Numbered from the stretch's first letter, positions 44,804 through 55,615 are shown. The stretch: DNA of 64,000 nucleotides from Stutzerimonas stutzeri (GCF_002909485.1 NZ_PPXG01000001.1:62001-126000); one strand, 5' to 3'. Translations and numbers: made by a program. The notes: generated from the letters alone by a model not told the origin.

Positions 44804-47488
44804 ATGGTTCGGGTTCGCAATCTGGTGCTGGCAATCGCGGCTGCTACCGCGCTGACTACAGAAATGGCCCATGCGCTTGGGTTAGGTGAGGTCACGCTTC
44901 AGTCGTCATTGAATCAACCGCTGATCGCGGAAATCGAGCTGCTCGATGCAAATAGCCTTGCGCCGGGTGAGGTCATTCCGGTGCTCGCCTCGGTTGAGGA
45001 GTTCAATCGGGCCGGCATTGATCGCCAGTACTTTCTGACTGATCTGAAGTTCACGCCGGTATTGCGGCCAAACGGGAAGAGCGTCATCCAGGTTTCTTCC
45101 AACAAGCCGGTACGCGAGCCCTATCTCAATTTCCTCGTAGAAGTGCTCTGGCCCAGCGGGCGCTTGCTGCGCGAGTACACTCTGCTGCTGGATCCGCCGC
45201 TCTATTCGCCGGAAACCGCCGCGGCCGCCGCGCCTCAGTTGCCGATATCCGCTCCAGTTCGCACTACTCAGCCCGCGCGCCCTGCGCCGGCTCGTCCGAC
45301 TGCTGCGCCTTCAACGGCAGTGCAGTCTGCAACCGCTCCTCAGAGTGGAAGCAGCGAGTACAAAACTTCTGCCCGTGACACCCTTTGGGAAATTGCCGAG
45401 CGCAATCGTCGTAACGGAACGGTTCATCAGACGATGCTGGCCATCCAGGATCTCAATCCGGATGCCTTCATTGGCGGCAACATCAACCGCATGAAGAGCG
45501 GGCAGGTGCTTCGCCTGCCGGATGCCGAGCAGATATCCACTCGCTCTCAAGCCCAGGCGATCACTCAGGTCGCAGAGCAGAATGCGGCCTGGCGCCAGGG
45601 TAGTGCAGCAGCCGGTGCTCGTCAGCTGGATGCGACTCGCCGTACCGAGGCCGGTGCCGCCCCGTCGCGTAGTGAATCTGGCGACAACCTGCGCCTGGTT
45701 GCCGGCGATGCAGGCAAATCGACCGAAGGCTCGGATACCGGTTCAGCCGGTGATGGCAAGGCCCTACGCGACAAGCTTGCCGTAACTCAGGAAAGCCTGG
45801 ATTCCAGTCGTCGTGAAAATGACGAACTCAAAGATCGTCTGAATGATCTGCAGGGGCAGCTGGAGAAACTACAGCGCCTGATGCAGCTCAAGGATGATCA
45901 GCTTGCCAAGCTTCAGGCTCAGGTTGGCGCAGAGGGGCAGGCCCCGACAGCAGATGATATTGCTGGTCAGCCTGAGACTGCCGCAAATGAGTCCCCATCT
46001 CCTGAGGGTAGCGTCACGGGCGATTCGGCCCCAAGCGATCAGGAGGCGGCCGCACCAGCTGCCGCTCCAGCACCTGCTGCCAAACCAGCTGCTAAGCCCG
46101 CCGCGCCTGCGGCGCCGGTCGCTCCTGTTGTCGAGCCGGAGCCCAAGGGGCTGATCGATGACCTGCTGTCCAATACATTGCTGCTGGGTGTGGTAGGCGG
46201 TAGCGCTCTGCTGCTGTTGCTAGTCGGCTTGATGGCGCTATCACGGCGCAACGCGATGAAAGAGGCCGAGCTGCAAGAGAGCCTGTTGGCGGATAACACC
46301 ATTGACGATCTGCACACGGGTTCTCCGGCCTTCGTCGATATCGGACAGGAGCAGCCGAAGCAAACTCAATTTTCCGGCGCCGCTGCGTCGGCATCGAGCG
46401 CAGATGAACTGACGGCTTCTACTGGAGATGCGCTGGCCGAGGCGGACATTTATATAGCCTATGGTCGCTTCAATCAGGCAGCAGAGCTGCTGCAGAACGC
46501 GCTCAATGATGAGCCTCAGCGCAGTGATTTGCGGTTGAAGCTGATGGAGGTTTACGCAGAGCTCGGTAATCGTGATGGGTTCGCTCGTGAAGAAGCCGAG
46601 TTACGCGAAATCGGTGGCGCTACCCATGAGGTCGAGAAGCTGAAGTACAAGTACCCAGCTATGGCAGCCATTGGCGGGTCAGCAGCTGTGGCCTCGACGC
46701 AAATGGATATGAACAGCTTCAATCTCGACGACCTGCAGCTGGACGAGCCAACTTCGCCATCCGCCGGTCAGGATATGGATGATTCGTTCGATCTAAGTCT
46801 GGATGACTTGGACATAGATTTGAATGATGAGCGCCCGAAGAGTGCGCCAGTGGATGATTCGCTGAATTTCGATGACCTGACGCTGGATGAAGTTGAAGGG
46901 GTTACGCCTGGCGCGCAGACAGCCGCGAGTGATTTCTCTTTCGATCTTGAAGAGGAAAAGAGCGCGCCGGACGCTGAGCAGGATCTGTCGGATTTTTCCT
47001 TCGATCTGGGCGCCGATACGAGCGGTAAGAAGGGCGACGACGAGTTTTCGCTCAATTTCGACGAGCAACCTGCAGACGCGCCCACCGCATTCGACAGCGA
47101 CGAACTCGACTTCGAACTCGCTGAGCCTGCCACCAGTCCTGCGGACCTGCCTGACGACTTCGACATTTCCTTTGGTGAGCCCGAAAAGCAGCCTGAGAGT
47201 TTTGCCGAAAAGTTGGACGAAGTAGAGGCTGAGCTCGAAGATTTGTCCAGGGATCTGGATGAGCCTGCCCCTGCCCCCAATTTGGCTGCGACAGACGCCG
47301 GCGGTGTGGATGAGGACTTCGATTTCTTCTCCGATACCGACGAAACCACCACCAAGCTGGATCTCGCCAGAGCCTATATCGACATGGGCGATGCTGAAGG
47401 TGCTCGCGATATCCTCGACGAGGTGATCTCCGAAGGTAGTGATGCCCAACAGCAAGAGGCGCGAGAGATGCTCGCCAAACTAGCCTGA
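44804..47488 (+). CDS. fimV: Pilus assembly/polar hub protein FimV
   Basis: This 894-residue inner-membrane protein begins with a signal region and the FimV N-terminal beta domain (LGLGEVTLQSSLNQPLIAEI). A periplasmic LysM domain covers about 185-245 (SARDTLWEIAERNRRNG ... LNPDAFIGG), then a coiled coil near 320-375. An Ala/Pro-rich linker precedes the single membrane helix at about 455-475 (LLLGVVGGSALLLLLVGLMAL). The cytoplasmic part holds TPR repeats and very acidic repeats, ending in the conserved FimV TPR DLARAYIDMGDAEGARDIL. It organises the cell pole for type IV pili and twitching. AAGGGA precedes ATG. Confidence 0.94.
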   Translation: MVRVRNLVLAIAAATALTTEMAHALGLGEVTLQSSLNQPLIAEIELLDANSLAPGEVIPVLASVEEFNRAGIDRQYFLTDLKFTPVLRPNGKSVIQVSSNKPVREPYLNFLVEVLWPSGRLLREYTLLLDPPLYSPETAAAAAPQLPISAPVRTTQPARPAPARPTAAPSTAVQSATAPQSGSSEYKTSARDTLWEIAERNRRNGTVHQTMLAIQDLNPDAFIGGNINRMKSGQVLRLPDAEQISTRSQAQAITQVAEQNAAWRQGSAAAGARQLDATRRTEAGAAPSRSESGDNLRLVAGDAGKSTEGSDTGSAGDGKALRDKLAVTQESLDSSRRENDELKDRLNDLQGQLEKLQRLMQLKDDQLAKLQAQVGAEGQAPTADDIAGQPETAANESPSPEGSVTGDSAPSDQEAAAPAAAPAPAAKPAAKPAAPAAPVAPVVEPEPKGLIDDLLSNTLLLGVVGGSALLLLLVGLMALSRRNAMKEAELQESLLADNTIDDLHTGSPAFVDIGQEQPKQTQFSGAAASASSADELTASTGDALAEADIYIAYGRFNQAAELLQNALNDEPQRSDLRLKLMEVYAELGNRDGFAREEAELREIGGATHEVEKLKYKYPAMAAIGGSAAVASTQMDMNSFNLDDLQLDEPTSPSAGQDMDDSFDLSLDDLDIDLNDERPKSAPVDDSLNFDDLTLDEVEGVTPGAQTAASDFSFDLEEEKSAPDAEQDLSDFSFDLGADTSGKKGDDEFSLNFDEQPADAPTAFDSDELDFELAEPATSPADLPDDFDISFGEPEKQPESFAEKLDEVEAELEDLSRDLDEPAPAPNLAATDAGGVDEDFDFFSDTDETTTKLDLARAYIDMGDAEGARDILDEVISEGSDAQQQEAREMLAKLA

Positions 47489-47490
47489 TC

Positions 47491-48351
47491 ATGACCCAAG
47501 CAGTACCCGAAACGGCAGCCGAAATGGCTGCCGTCGGCGTTTCCAGAATTGCACTTGGCGTTGAGTACAAGGGATCGCGCTATCGCGGGTTCCAGCGTCA
47601 GCGTGCTGGCGTGCCATCCATTCAGGAGACCCTCGAAACCGCGCTGACAAAGGTGGCGGGAGGTCATTCCGTCACACTCAGCTGTGCCGGGCGAACCGAT
47701 GCGCTCGTGCACGCGAGCGCGCAGGTGGTTCATTTCGATACGCCGATCACGCGCAGCATGCACGCGTGGGTCATGGGCGCGAATATGAATCTGCCGTCCG
47801 ATATCAGTGTCACCTGGGCGAAAGAAATGCCTCGCCATTTTGATGCCCGCTTCAGTGCGATGGCCCGTCGGTATCGCTATGTGATCTATAACGACCAGAT
47901 CCGCCCGGCGCATATGGCAGAAGAGGTGACCTGGAACCATCGGCCGCTGGATGTTGACCGCATGCGTGCCGCTGCTGCGGTATTTGTGGGGACGCACGAC
48001 TTCAGTGCATTCCGAGCAAGGCAGTGCCAAGCCAAGTCACCGATCAAAACCATTCATCACCTAGAACTTCTCGAGCATGGCCGGTTAATCGTCATCGATG
48101 TGCGCGCCAACGCATTTCTGCATCACATGGTACGTAACTTCGCAGGCGTTCTGATGACGATCGGCGCGGGTGAGCGGCCAGTGGAGTGGGCGGCCGAAGT
48201 GCTGCAGTCTCGGGTGCGACGAACCGGTGGAGTAACCGCGCACCCTTACGGGCTCTATCTAATCGAGGTCGATTATCCCGACGAGTTCGAACTGCCGAAG
48301 CGCTATCTTGGGCCGCATTTTCTGTCGGGTTTGCCGGATGTGCGCTACTGA
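47491..48351 (+). CDS. truA: tRNA pseudouridine(38-40) synthase TruA
   Basis: The 286-residue enzyme isomerises uridines 38-40 in the anticodon stem. The catalytic Asp is in SCAGRTDALVHASAQVVHF; other markers are LGVEYKGSRYRGFQRQ, ARRYRYVIYN, and VRANAFLHHMVRNFAGVLM. ATG 47491 comes 2 bases after the fimV stop. Another Met at codon 12 (ATG 47524) may be the true start because residues 1-11 are not conserved; the nearby hairpin at 47512-47534 spans that second start. Confidence 0.94.
   Translation: MTQAVPETAAEMAAVGVSRIALGVEYKGSRYRGFQRQRAGVPSIQETLETALTKVAGGHSVTLSCAGRTDALVHASAQVVHFDTPITRSMHAWVMGANMNLPSDISVTWAKEMPRHFDARFSAMARRYRYVIYNDQIRPAHMAEEVTWNHRPLDVDRMRAAAAVFVGTHDFSAFRARQCQAKSPIKTIHHLELLEHGRLIVIDVRANAFLHHMVRNFAGVLMTIGAGERPVEWAAEVLQSRVRRTGGVTAHPYGLYLIEVDYPDEFELPKRYLGPHFLSGLPDVRY
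47512..47534 (+). other. Perfect 9-bp stem-loop at the start of truA
   Basis: ACGGCAGCC 47512-47520 pairs perfectly with GGCTGCCGT 47526-47534 around GAAAT. There is no T-run. The loop contains the A of the alternative truA start ATG 47524, so the structure may affect translation of truA or mark the fimV transcript end. Confidence 0.45.
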
Positions 48352-48441
48352 TGCTCGTATCTTGGGCTGTTGCGCCTATTCGCTTGCAGGTGACAGCTCT
48401 TTTGTTACCATCCGGTTTCTTTCTTATTAGGTAAGCATCCG

Positions 48442-49065
48442 TTGTCAGTCGTTCGCAGCAAGATTTGCGGGATCACTCGAGTCGAGGACGCATTGACAGC
48501 CGCCGAAGCGGGTGCCGATGCCATCGGCTTGGTGTTTTACCCCAAGAGCCCTCGTGCCGTCAGTGTGCAGCAGGCCCGCGACATCGTCGCGGCCCTGCCG
48601 CCTTTCGTTACGACGGTCGGTTTGTTCGTCAACGCCAGTCGTTGTGAGATCGGCGAAATCCTCGATGCCGTGCCGCTGGATATGCTGCAATTTCACGGCG
48701 ACGAATCGCCTGCGGAGTGCGAAGGTTTCCATCGGCCTTGGTTCAAGGCGCTGCGGGTTGGTGGTGGTGAGGATATTGCTGCTCAAGCTGCTCGCTATCG
48801 GAATGCTAGCGGCATTCTCCTGGATACCTTCGTAGCAGGCGTGCCGGGAGGGACGGGCGAACGCTTCGATTGGTCGCTGATTCCGGCTGCGCTGACCAAG
48901 CCCTTGATTCTGGCGGGAGGGCTGACCATGGAGAACGTTCAGCAAGCCATCGCCGAGGTTCGGCCATATGCGGTGGATGTCAGTGGGGGCGTGGAAGCGA
49001 GTAAGGGCATCAAGGACGCTCACAAGGTAATGGCTTTTGTCGAGCGCGTGCGTTCGGCCATGTGA
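48442..49065 (+). CDS. trpF: Phosphoribosylanthranilate isomerase
   Basis: The 207-residue (beta/alpha)8 enzyme of tryptophan synthesis has the catalytic Cys in [15 protein letters not shown], the Asp in LLDTFVAG and the phosphate site [12 protein letters not shown] ... [15 protein letters not shown]. It starts with TTG 48442; AGGTAAG lies about 8 bases upstream, and the first residues [12 protein letters not shown] match the pseudomonad form. It is not linked to other trp genes, the usual arrangement in Pseudomonas. Confidence 0.95.
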   Translation: MSVVRSKICGITRVEDALTAAEAGADAIGLVFYPKSPRAVSVQQARDIVAALPPFVTTVGLFVNASRCEIGEILDAVPLDMLQFHGDESPAECEGFHRPWFKALRVGGGEDIAAQAARYRNASGILLDTFVAGVPGGTGERFDWSLIPAALTKPLILAGGLTMENVQQAIAEVRPYAVDVSGGVEASKGIKDAHKVMAFVERVRSAM

Positions 49066-49281
49066 CGCCTGGGCAGCCGTCGCCGTCCAGTAACGAGTCG
49101 CTGGTGAGACCAGCACCGTGTTTGGTGATTTCCTCCGTCAGGTGGAAATCGAAGTTTCGCGACTGCGCCCTACTAGGTGCATCGCTCACGCGACCAAGAG
49201 TGCCGGCTTACCTCCGGTCGCAACGATGAATGTGCCTGCAGCGCGAGCGCGCTCGGGACTGAAGCTTTGGAGAACAAGAGC

Positions 49282-50175
49282 ATGAGCAACTGGCTGGTAG
49301 ACAAACTGATCCCTTCGATCATGCGCTCGGAGACGCAGAAGAGTTCGGTACCCGAAGGCCTCTGGCACAAGTGTCCGTCCTGCGAAGCGGTTCTGTACCG
49401 TCCGGAGCTGGAAAAGACGCTAGACGTCTGCCCCAAGTGCCAGCATCACATGCGTATCGACGCCCGTACTCGCCTCGACATTTTCCTCGACGCCGACGGC
49501 CGTGAGGAGATTGCAGCAGAGCTGGAGCCGGTTGACCGCCTCAAATTCCGTGATAGCAAGAAATATAAGGATCGCCTGACCGCGGCGCAGAAGCAGACCG
49601 GCGAGAAAGATGCTCTGGTTGCTATGAGCGGCAAGTTGGTCAACATCCCCGTGGTCGCTTGCGCTTTCGAGTTCTCCTTCATGGGCGGCTCCATGGGGGC
49701 CATTGTCGGTGAGCGTTTCGTTCGTGCCGCCAACGTGGCGTTGGAAAAGCGTTCCCCGCTAGTGTGTTTCTCCGCGTCGGGCGGTGCTCGCATGCAGGAA
49801 GCTCTGATCTCTCTCATGCAGATGGCAAAGACCTCCGCTGTACTGGCGCGTATGCGCGAAGAAGGCCTTCCGTTCATCTCTGTGCTGACCGACCCGGTGT
49901 ACGGTGGCGTCTCCGCGAGTTTGGCGATGCTCGGCGACGTGATCGTTGCCGAGCCGAAGGCCTTGATTGGCTTCGCCGGCCCACGAGTGATCGAGCAAAC
50001 CGTGCGGGAGAAGTTGCCGGAAGGGTTCCAGCGTAGCGAGTTCCTGCTGGATCATGGTGCCATCGATCTGATCATTCCGCGCTCCGAATTGCGCTCCCGT
50101 CTATCCCGTCTGCTAGCCCAGATGCAGAAATTGCCAAGCCCGGTGGAGCCCGCTCAGGTGACGGCTACTGCATGA
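49282..50175 (+). CDS. accD: Acetyl-CoA carboxylase carboxyltransferase subunit beta
   Basis: The 297-residue subunit has an N-terminal zinc ribbon ([20 protein letters not shown] then CPKC) and the crotonase-type carboxyltransferase core with [28 protein letters not shown] and [15 protein letters not shown]. With AccA it makes malonyl-CoA for fatty acids. I chose ATG 49282; GGAGAAC lies about 7 bases upstream and 35 extra codons of the longer frame are not family-like. The ATGA at its end overlaps the folC start. Confidence 0.97.
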   Translation: MSNWLVDKLIPSIMRSETQKSSVPEGLWHKCPSCEAVLYRPELEKTLDVCPKCQHHMRIDARTRLDIFLDADGREEIAAELEPVDRLKFRDSKKYKDRLTAAQKQTGEKDALVAMSGKLVNIPVVACAFEFSFMGGSMGAIVGERFVRAANVALEKRSPLVCFSASGGARMQEALISLMQMAKTSAVLARMREEGLPFISVLTDPVYGGVSASLAMLGDVIVAEPKALIGFAGPRVIEQTVREKLPEGFQRSEFLLDHGAIDLIIPRSELRSRLSRLLAQMQKLPSPVEPAQVTATA

Positions 50176-51476
50176 CCGGTCGGAGTCTTGCCGACTGGCT
50201 CGCCTATCTCGAGCAACTGCATCCCACTGCCATCGATATGGGGCTGGAAAGAGTCCAGGCAGTGGCGGCGCGGCTTGGCCTTACACGGCCGGCTCCGCTG
50301 GTGGTTACGGTTACCGGCACTAACGGTAAGGGCTCGACTTGCGCCTTCATTGCAGCCTTGTTGGTTAGTCAGGGTTTTAAGGTCGGCAGCTATAGCTCGC
50401 CACATCTGCAGCGCTACAACGAGCGCGTGCAGCTGGATGGTAGGCAGGCGAGCGATGTTGAGCTTTGCGAAGCGTTCACTGCAGTGGAGACCGCTCGCGG
50501 CGAAGTTTCTCTTACCTACTTCGAGATGGGCACGCTTGCGGCCTTTTGGCTGTTCGAGCGGAGCGGGCTGGACGCCGTGGTGCTGGAAGTTGGTCTTGGC
50601 GGTCGTCTGGATGCTGTCAACATCGTCGATGCGGACCTGGCTGTAATCACCAATATCGGGCTCGATCACGCCGACTGGCTGGGCGATACTCGCGAGAGCG
50701 TCGCCTACGAAAAAGCCGGAATTCTACGCGATGGCAAGCCGGCGCTTTGCGGGGATCTGGATATTCCGGCGCCGTTGCTGGCGCGCGCTGACACACTGAA
50801 AGCGCCGCTGTATTTGCGAGGGCGGGATTTCGATCTGGCGCTGGATCCTGAGAGCTGGCATTGGCGGGGTGTTGGTCCAGCTGGAGAGCAGCTGGAACTG
50901 CATGGCTTGCCTCTGCTGTCGTTGCCCATCGAAAACGCTGCCCTTGCGCTGCAGGCATATGCATTGCTGGGGTTGCCGTGGGACGCACTTCGTTTGGCTG
51001 CTGCGCTGCTTCAGACGCGGGTGGTTGGGCGTCTCGACACTCGAAAAATCCTCTGGCGAGGGCACGAGATATCTCTGCTGCTGGACGTCGGTCACAACCC
51101 GCACGCCGCGAGCTATCTCGCCCAGCGCCTTGCGCAGCAGTCGATAACCGGACGCAGGCTGGCGGTGTTCGGTCTCCTTGGCGACAAGGACCTGGGCGGG
51201 GTGCTGGACGCGCTGCGATCATGCGTTGCTGACTGGGCTGTCGCGCCACTCCCCACACCGCGGACACAATCGGCCGCACAGTTGGCTTCGGCGCTGCTTG
51301 AGCGCGGCGCTTCAGTCAGCCAGTATGCGAGCATCGAACAGGCGCTGGACGCCCAGTGCGCCAAGGCTGAATCCACTGACCAAGTACTGGTCGTCGGATC
51401 GTTCTATTGCGTAGCGGCGGCGCTTGAGTGGCTCGAAAAACAGGCTGAGGAGAGCGGGGATGGCATTGCTGGATAA
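50172..51476 (+). CDS. folC: Bifunctional dihydrofolate synthase / folylpolyglutamate synthase
   Basis: The 434-residue Mur-ligase-like enzyme adds glutamate to dihydropteroate and folates. It has the P-loop [60 protein letters not shown] and [11 protein letters not shown]. The start overlaps accD by 4 bases and the end overlaps the SPOR gene by 17 bases, so all three are coupled. Confidence 0.95.
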   Translation: MTGRSLADWLAYLEQLHPTAIDMGLERVQAVAARLGLTRPAPLVVTVTGTNGKGSTCAFIAALLVSQGFKVGSYSSPHLQRYNERVQLDGRQASDVELCEAFTAVETARGEVSLTYFEMGTLAAFWLFERSGLDAVVLEVGLGGRLDAVNIVDADLAVITNIGLDHADWLGDTRESVAYEKAGILRDGKPALCGDLDIPAPLLARADTLKAPLYLRGRDFDLALDPESWHWRGVGPAGEQLELHGLPLLSLPIENAALALQAYALLGLPWDALRLAAALLQTRVVGRLDTRKILWRGHEISLLLDVGHNPHAASYLAQRLAQQSITGRRLAVFGLLGDKDLGGVLDALRSCVADWAVAPLPTPRTQSAAQLASALLERGASVSQYASIEQALDAQCAKAESTDQVLVVGSFYCVAAALEWLEKQAEESGDGIAG

Positions 51477-52080
51477 GGGATTGCTGCAACGCATGGTTGG
51501 CGCACTGGTGCTGGTTGCGCTGGCGGTCATATTCGTGCCGATGCTGTTCAATCGGCAAGATGACCTGGGGCATGTCACTGTCGATGCGCCAAGCATTCCT
51601 GCGGCGCCCGTGGTTGCGGAAATAGAGATGCAGCCGGTCGAAGTACCGCAGCCCGAGTCTGTCCCCGAGGGTTTCGAGATCATCGAGGAGGGTGCCGAGC
51701 CAGATGCAGCGCCGGCTGCTCCCGAACAGGCCCCGGCACCAATCGAGCCAGCTGCTCCGGTGGCGGCTGCCCCAGCTGCGCAACCGCCCGCAACACAGTC
51801 ACAACCCCCGGTAGCCGATCCGCGGCTGGACAACAACAATCTGCCGGTCAGCTGGTCGATTCAACTAGCCAGTCTGTCCAACCGTGCCAGCGCCGAAAGC
51901 CTGCAGCAAACCCTGCGCTCGCAGGGGTATAACGCTTACATCCGCACCGCAGAAGGCATGAATCGTGTCTTCGTCGGGCCCTTGGTCGAGCGCAGCGAGG
52001 CGAATCGGCTTCGCGATGTACTGCAACGTCAGCAAAAGCTCGATGGTTTCGTTGTCCGCTTCAAGCCGGAAGGAAGCTGA
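51460..52080 (+). CDS. SPOR-domain membrane protein (DedD-like)
   Basis: The 206-residue protein has an N-terminal membrane helix (MVGALVLVALAVIFVPMLF), a long Pro/Ala/Glu-rich periplasmic linker (about residues 45-125), and a C-terminal SPOR domain beginning WSIQLASLSNRASAESLQQT and ending in VFVGPLVERSEANRLRDVL. SPOR domains bind denuded septal peptidoglycan; DedD supports cell division. GAGGAG precedes ATG 51460, inside the folC end. Confidence 0.9.
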   Translation: MALLDKGLLQRMVGALVLVALAVIFVPMLFNRQDDLGHVTVDAPSIPAAPVVAEIEMQPVEVPQPESVPEGFEIIEEGAEPDAAPAAPEQAPAPIEPAAPVAAAPAAQPPATQSQPPVADPRLDNNNLPVSWSIQLASLSNRASAESLQQTLRSQGYNAYIRTAEGMNRVFVGPLVERSEANRLRDVLQRQQKLDGFVVRFKPEGS

Positions 52081-52208
52081 GTTGTTGAAGCGCTGGCCGA
52101 GTACTCGGCATTAGGATCGACCAGCGCATCACCAGCGGTAGCCAGCTCGTATTCCTGGCGCTCGCGCTCTGCTAAAATCCGCCGCCTTTCTCCATTGCAG
52201 AAGTCATC

Positions 52209-52721
52209 GTGGCATTCACCTGGGTCGATTGGACCATTATTGCCGTCATAGCTGTATCCAGCCTGATCAGCTTGAAGCGTGGTTTCGTGAAAGAAGCGCT
52301 TTCGCTGGTTACCTGGATCATCGCCGGTGTGGTCGCATGGATGTTTGGTGGTGCGTTGTCCCACCATCTGGCGGAATACATCAGCACGCCTTCTGCACAG
52401 GTCATTGCGGCTTGCGCTTTACTGTTCGTGGCCACTCTACTGGTAGGTGCGTTGGTTAATTTTCTGATCGGTGAGCTGATCAGGGTTACCGGCCTGTCGG
52501 GAACCGATCGATTCCTCGGTATGGTGTTCGGCGCCGCTCGAGGCGGTCTACTGATCGTTGTACTTGCCGGGTTGTTGAGCCTCGCACCGGTCGAGCAGGA
52601 TATGTGGTGGCGCGAATCGGCACTGTTACCTCACTTTCTACTGATCGCCGACTGGTCCAAGAACCTCATTCTCGGGTTCAGCGGCCAATGGTTCGCCGGT
52701 TCGCTCAACCCGCCTGGTTGA
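52209..52721 (+). CDS. cvpA: CvpA family membrane protein
   Basis: The 170-residue protein has four membrane helices (AIIAVIAVSSLISL-like start, LVTWIIAGVVAWMFGG, VIAACALLFVATLLVGALV and ARGGLLIVVLAGLLSL). It starts with GTG 52209 and the pseudomonad-like sequence AFTWVDWTII; the ribosome site is weak. CvpA is named from colicin V production and also affects envelope resistance; it precedes purF widely in proteobacteria, as here (69 bases). Confidence 0.92.
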   Translation: MAFTWVDWTIIAVIAVSSLISLKRGFVKEALSLVTWIIAGVVAWMFGGALSHHLAEYISTPSAQVIAACALLFVATLLVGALVNFLIGELIRVTGLSGTDRFLGMVFGAARGGLLIVVLAGLLSLAPVEQDMWWRESALLPHFLLIADWSKNLILGFSGQWFAGSLNPPG

Positions 52722-52790
52722 GTCTTTTTTAACGGATGCTCGGCCTGCCGTTGTATCCGGTCAGCCTGTAATAACTGAGAGGTTCCTTGC

Positions 52791-54296
52791 ATGTGTGGCA
52801 TTGTCGGCATTGTCGGTAAGTCGAACGTCAATCAGGCGCTGTATGACGCGCTTACCGTGCTGCAACACCGTGGCCAGGATGCAGCCGGTATCGTGACCAG
52901 CCATGACGGACGCTTGTTTCTGCGCAAGGACAACGGACTGGTTAGGGACGTATTCCAACAACGACACATGCAGCGGCTGGTGGGCAACATGGGCATCGGC
53001 CATATCCGCTATCCCACCGCAGGCAGCTCCAGTTCCGCCGAAGCACAGCCGTTCTATGTCAACTCGCCCTACGGCATCACTCTCGCGCACAACGGCAACC
53101 TGACTAACGTCGATCAGCTGACAAAGGAAATCTACGAGTCGGATCTGCGTCATGTGAACACCAATTCCGACTCGGAAGTGCTGCTCAACGTGTTCGCTCA
53201 TGAACTGGCGGTGCGTGGCAAGCTGCAGCCGACAGAGGAAGACGTCTTTGCTGCGGTGAGCAAAGTCCATGACCGGTGCCGTGGTGGCTATGCGGTGGTT
53301 GCGATGGTGACTGGCTATGGCATCGTCGGCTTCCGCGACCCCAATGCAATCCGTCCTATTGTGTTCGGTCAGCGTCATACCGACGAGGGCGTCGAGTACA
53401 TGATCGCCTCGGAAAGTGTTTCGCTCGACGTGCTCGGCTTCACCCTGATTCGCGATCTGGCACCAGGCGAAGCGGTGTATATCACCGCTGACGGCAAGTT
53501 GTTCACTCGTCAGTGTGCGGAAGCACCGAAGCTTGCCCCTTGCATCTTCGAGTACGTCTACCTGGCGCGCTCCGACTCCCTCATGGACGGCGTCTCGGTG
53601 TACAAGGCGCGCTTGCGTATGGGCGAGAAACTGGCCGACAAGATTCTGCGCGAACGCGCCGAGCATGACATCGATGTGGTCATCCCGATTCCTGATACCA
53701 GCCGTACCGCTGCACTGGAGTTGGCCAACCGGCTGGGCGTGAAGTTCCGCGAGGGGTTCGTCAAGAACCGCTACATAGGTCGCACATTCATCATGCCCGG
53801 CCAGGCTGCGCGCAAAAAATCGGTTCGCCAGAAGCTCAATGCCATCGAGCTCGAGTTCCGCGGTAAGAACGTGATGCTGGTGGACGACTCCATCGTGCGC
53901 GGTACCACCTGCAAGCAGATCATCCAGATGGCCCGGGAAGCCGGGGCGAAGAATGTCTACTTCTGCTCGGCCGCGCCGGCGGTACGTTATCCGAACGTGT
54001 ACGGCATCGACATGCCCAGTGCCCATGAGCTGATCGCGCATAACCGCACCACTGAAGAGGTTGCGGAGCTGATTGGCGCCGATTGGTTGATCTACCAGGA
54101 TCTGGAAGATCTCATCGAGGCGGTTGGTGGCGGCAAGGTCAAGATCGACAACTTCGATTGTGCGGTTTTCGACGGCAACTACATCACAGGCGACATCGAT
54201 GAAGCCTATCTGCACAAGATCGAGCAGGCGCGGAACGACCTGAGCAAGGTCAAGACCAACGCGGTCAGCGCGATCATCGATCTCTACAACAACTGA
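52791..54296 (+). CDS. purF: Amidophosphoribosyltransferase
   Basis: The 501-residue enzyme starts purine synthesis by transferring the amide of glutamine to PRPP. The N-terminal glutaminase has Cys2 as nucleophile after Met removal (MCGIVGIVG), [12 protein letters not shown] and HNGNLTN. The phosphoribosyltransferase half has the PRPP loop [17 protein letters not shown]. It lacks the four-cysteine iron-sulphur pattern of Bacillus PurF. GAGGTTC precedes the ATG. Confidence 0.97.
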   Translation: MCGIVGIVGKSNVNQALYDALTVLQHRGQDAAGIVTSHDGRLFLRKDNGLVRDVFQQRHMQRLVGNMGIGHIRYPTAGSSSSAEAQPFYVNSPYGITLAHNGNLTNVDQLTKEIYESDLRHVNTNSDSEVLLNVFAHELAVRGKLQPTEEDVFAAVSKVHDRCRGGYAVVAMVTGYGIVGFRDPNAIRPIVFGQRHTDEGVEYMIASESVSLDVLGFTLIRDLAPGEAVYITADGKLFTRQCAEAPKLAPCIFEYVYLARSDSLMDGVSVYKARLRMGEKLADKILRERAEHDIDVVIPIPDTSRTAALELANRLGVKFREGFVKNRYIGRTFIMPGQAARKKSVRQKLNAIELEFRGKNVMLVDDSIVRGTTCKQIIQMAREAGAKNVYFCSAAPAVRYPNVYGIDMPSAHELIAHNRTTEEVAELIGADWLIYQDLEDLIEAVGGGKVKIDNFDCAVFDGNYITGDIDEAYLHKIEQARNDLSKVKTNAVSAIIDLYNN

Positions 54297-54344
54297 TTCA
54301 TGCCGGGGCGGCAGCCACGGCTGCCCCTGGTCGAGGTAAGGGCT

Positions 54345-55556
54345 ATGACGACTGAATGGGAAGCCGGACGGCTGGACAGCGATCTGCAGGGCGTTGGGTT
54401 CGACACGCTCGCGGTGCGCGCGGGCCAGCGTCGGACTCCGGAGGGTGAGCACGGGGAGCCGCTGTTCTTCACTTCCAGTTACGTGTTTCGTAGCGCTGCC
54501 GATGCGGCTGCTCGCTTCGCAGGCGACGTGCCGGGTAATGTCTATTCGCGCTACACAAATCCAACCGTGCGCGCATTCGAAGAGCGCATTGCGGCTATGG
54601 AAGGCGCCGAACAAGCCGTAGCCACGGCGTCCGGCATGGCGGCCATCCTCGCTACTGTCATGAGCCTGTGCTCGGCCGGTGACCATGTGTTGGTGTCGCG
54701 TAGCGTGTTCGGTGCGACCGTTTCGCTGTTCGAGAAGTACTTCAAGCGCTTCGGGGTGCAGGTCGACTACGTCCCGCTCACCGACTTTTCCGCTTGGGAG
54801 TCGGCATTCAAGGAAAACACCAAGCTGGTTTTCGTCGAATCACCTTCCAACCCGCTGGCCGAGTTGGTCGATATCGCCGCGCTGGCGCAGCTCTGCAATG
54901 CCAAGGGGGCATTGCTGGCTGTCGATAACTGTTTTTGCACACCGGTATTGCAGCAGCCGTTGGCATTGGGCGCGGATATAGTGATCCACTCCGCGACCAA
55001 GTACATCGACGGTCAGGGCCGCTGCCTGGGCGGTGTCGTTGCCGGTCGTGGCGAACAGATGAAAGAGATTGTCGGATTCCTGCGTACTGCCGGGCCGACA
55101 CTCAGTCCGTTCAACGCCTGGGTATTTCTCAAGGGTCTGGAAACGCTACGGCTACGCATGCAGGCGCATTGTGCCAGCGCACAAGAGCTTGCCGCGTGGC
55201 TCGAGCAGCAACCCGGTATCGAGCGCGTCTACTACGCTGGTTTATCCAGCCATCCACAGCATGAACTGGCCAAGCGTCAGCAGAAGGGCTTTGGTGCAGT
55301 GGTAAGTTTCGAGGTCACCGGTGGCAAGGAGGGCGCCTGGCGCTTTATCGACGCCACGCGGCTGATCTCGATCACCGCCAATCTCGGCGACAGCAAGACC
55401 ACCATCACCCATCCAGGCTCTACCACCCACGGCCGGCTTTCCGCCGAGGATCGTGCGACTGCCGGTATCCGCGATAGCCTCATTCGCGTCGCGGTCGGGC
55501 TTGAAGATGTTGCTGATCTCAAGGCCGATCTCGCCCGAGGGCTGGCCGCTCTCTAA
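54345..55556 (+). CDS. metZ: O-succinylhomoserine sulfhydrylase
   Basis: The 403-residue Cys/Met-metabolism PLP enzyme makes homocysteine from O-succinylhomoserine and sulphide, the direct sulphydrylation used by pseudomonads. It has FDTLAVRAGQRRTPEGEHGE, VYSRYTNPTVRAFEERIAAM, the PLP lysine in IHSATKYIDGQGRCLGG and the LGDSKTTITHPGSTTH block. The start with GAGGTAAGG upstream is ATG 54345. It follows purF by 48 bases, as in P. aeruginosa. Confidence 0.95.
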   Translation: MTTEWEAGRLDSDLQGVGFDTLAVRAGQRRTPEGEHGEPLFFTSSYVFRSAADAAARFAGDVPGNVYSRYTNPTVRAFEERIAAMEGAEQAVATASGMAAILATVMSLCSAGDHVLVSRSVFGATVSLFEKYFKRFGVQVDYVPLTDFSAWESAFKENTKLVFVESPSNPLAELVDIAALAQLCNAKGALLAVDNCFCTPVLQQPLALGADIVIHSATKYIDGQGRCLGGVVAGRGEQMKEIVGFLRTAGPTLSPFNAWVFLKGLETLRLRMQAHCASAQELAAWLEQQPGIERVYYAGLSSHPQHELAKRQQKGFGAVVSFEVTGGKEGAWRFIDATRLISITANLGDSKTTITHPGSTTHGRLSAEDRATAGIRDSLIRVAVGLEDVADLKADLARGLAAL

Positions 55557-55562
55557 GCGCCA

Positions 55563-55597
55563 CGTGCTCCGCCTCGCGCAAGCGGGGCTGGAGCACG
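55563..55597. terminator. Strong stem-loop between convergent metZ and gspD
   Basis: CGTGCTCC 55563-55570 pairs with GGAGCACG 55590-55597, and the inner GCCTCGC 55571-55577 with GCGGGGC 55582-55588 (one wobble) around GCAA. There is a single unpaired T and no T-run. It is well placed to end both transcripts. Confidence 0.6.
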
Positions 55598-55615
55598 AGG
55601 CCTATTGACTCGGTT

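Noticed and set aside
52761..54686. 641-codon open frame on the minus strand
   Set aside because: It is antisense to purF, whose motifs are complete; it has no ribosome site or protein family and reflects high-GC codon bias.
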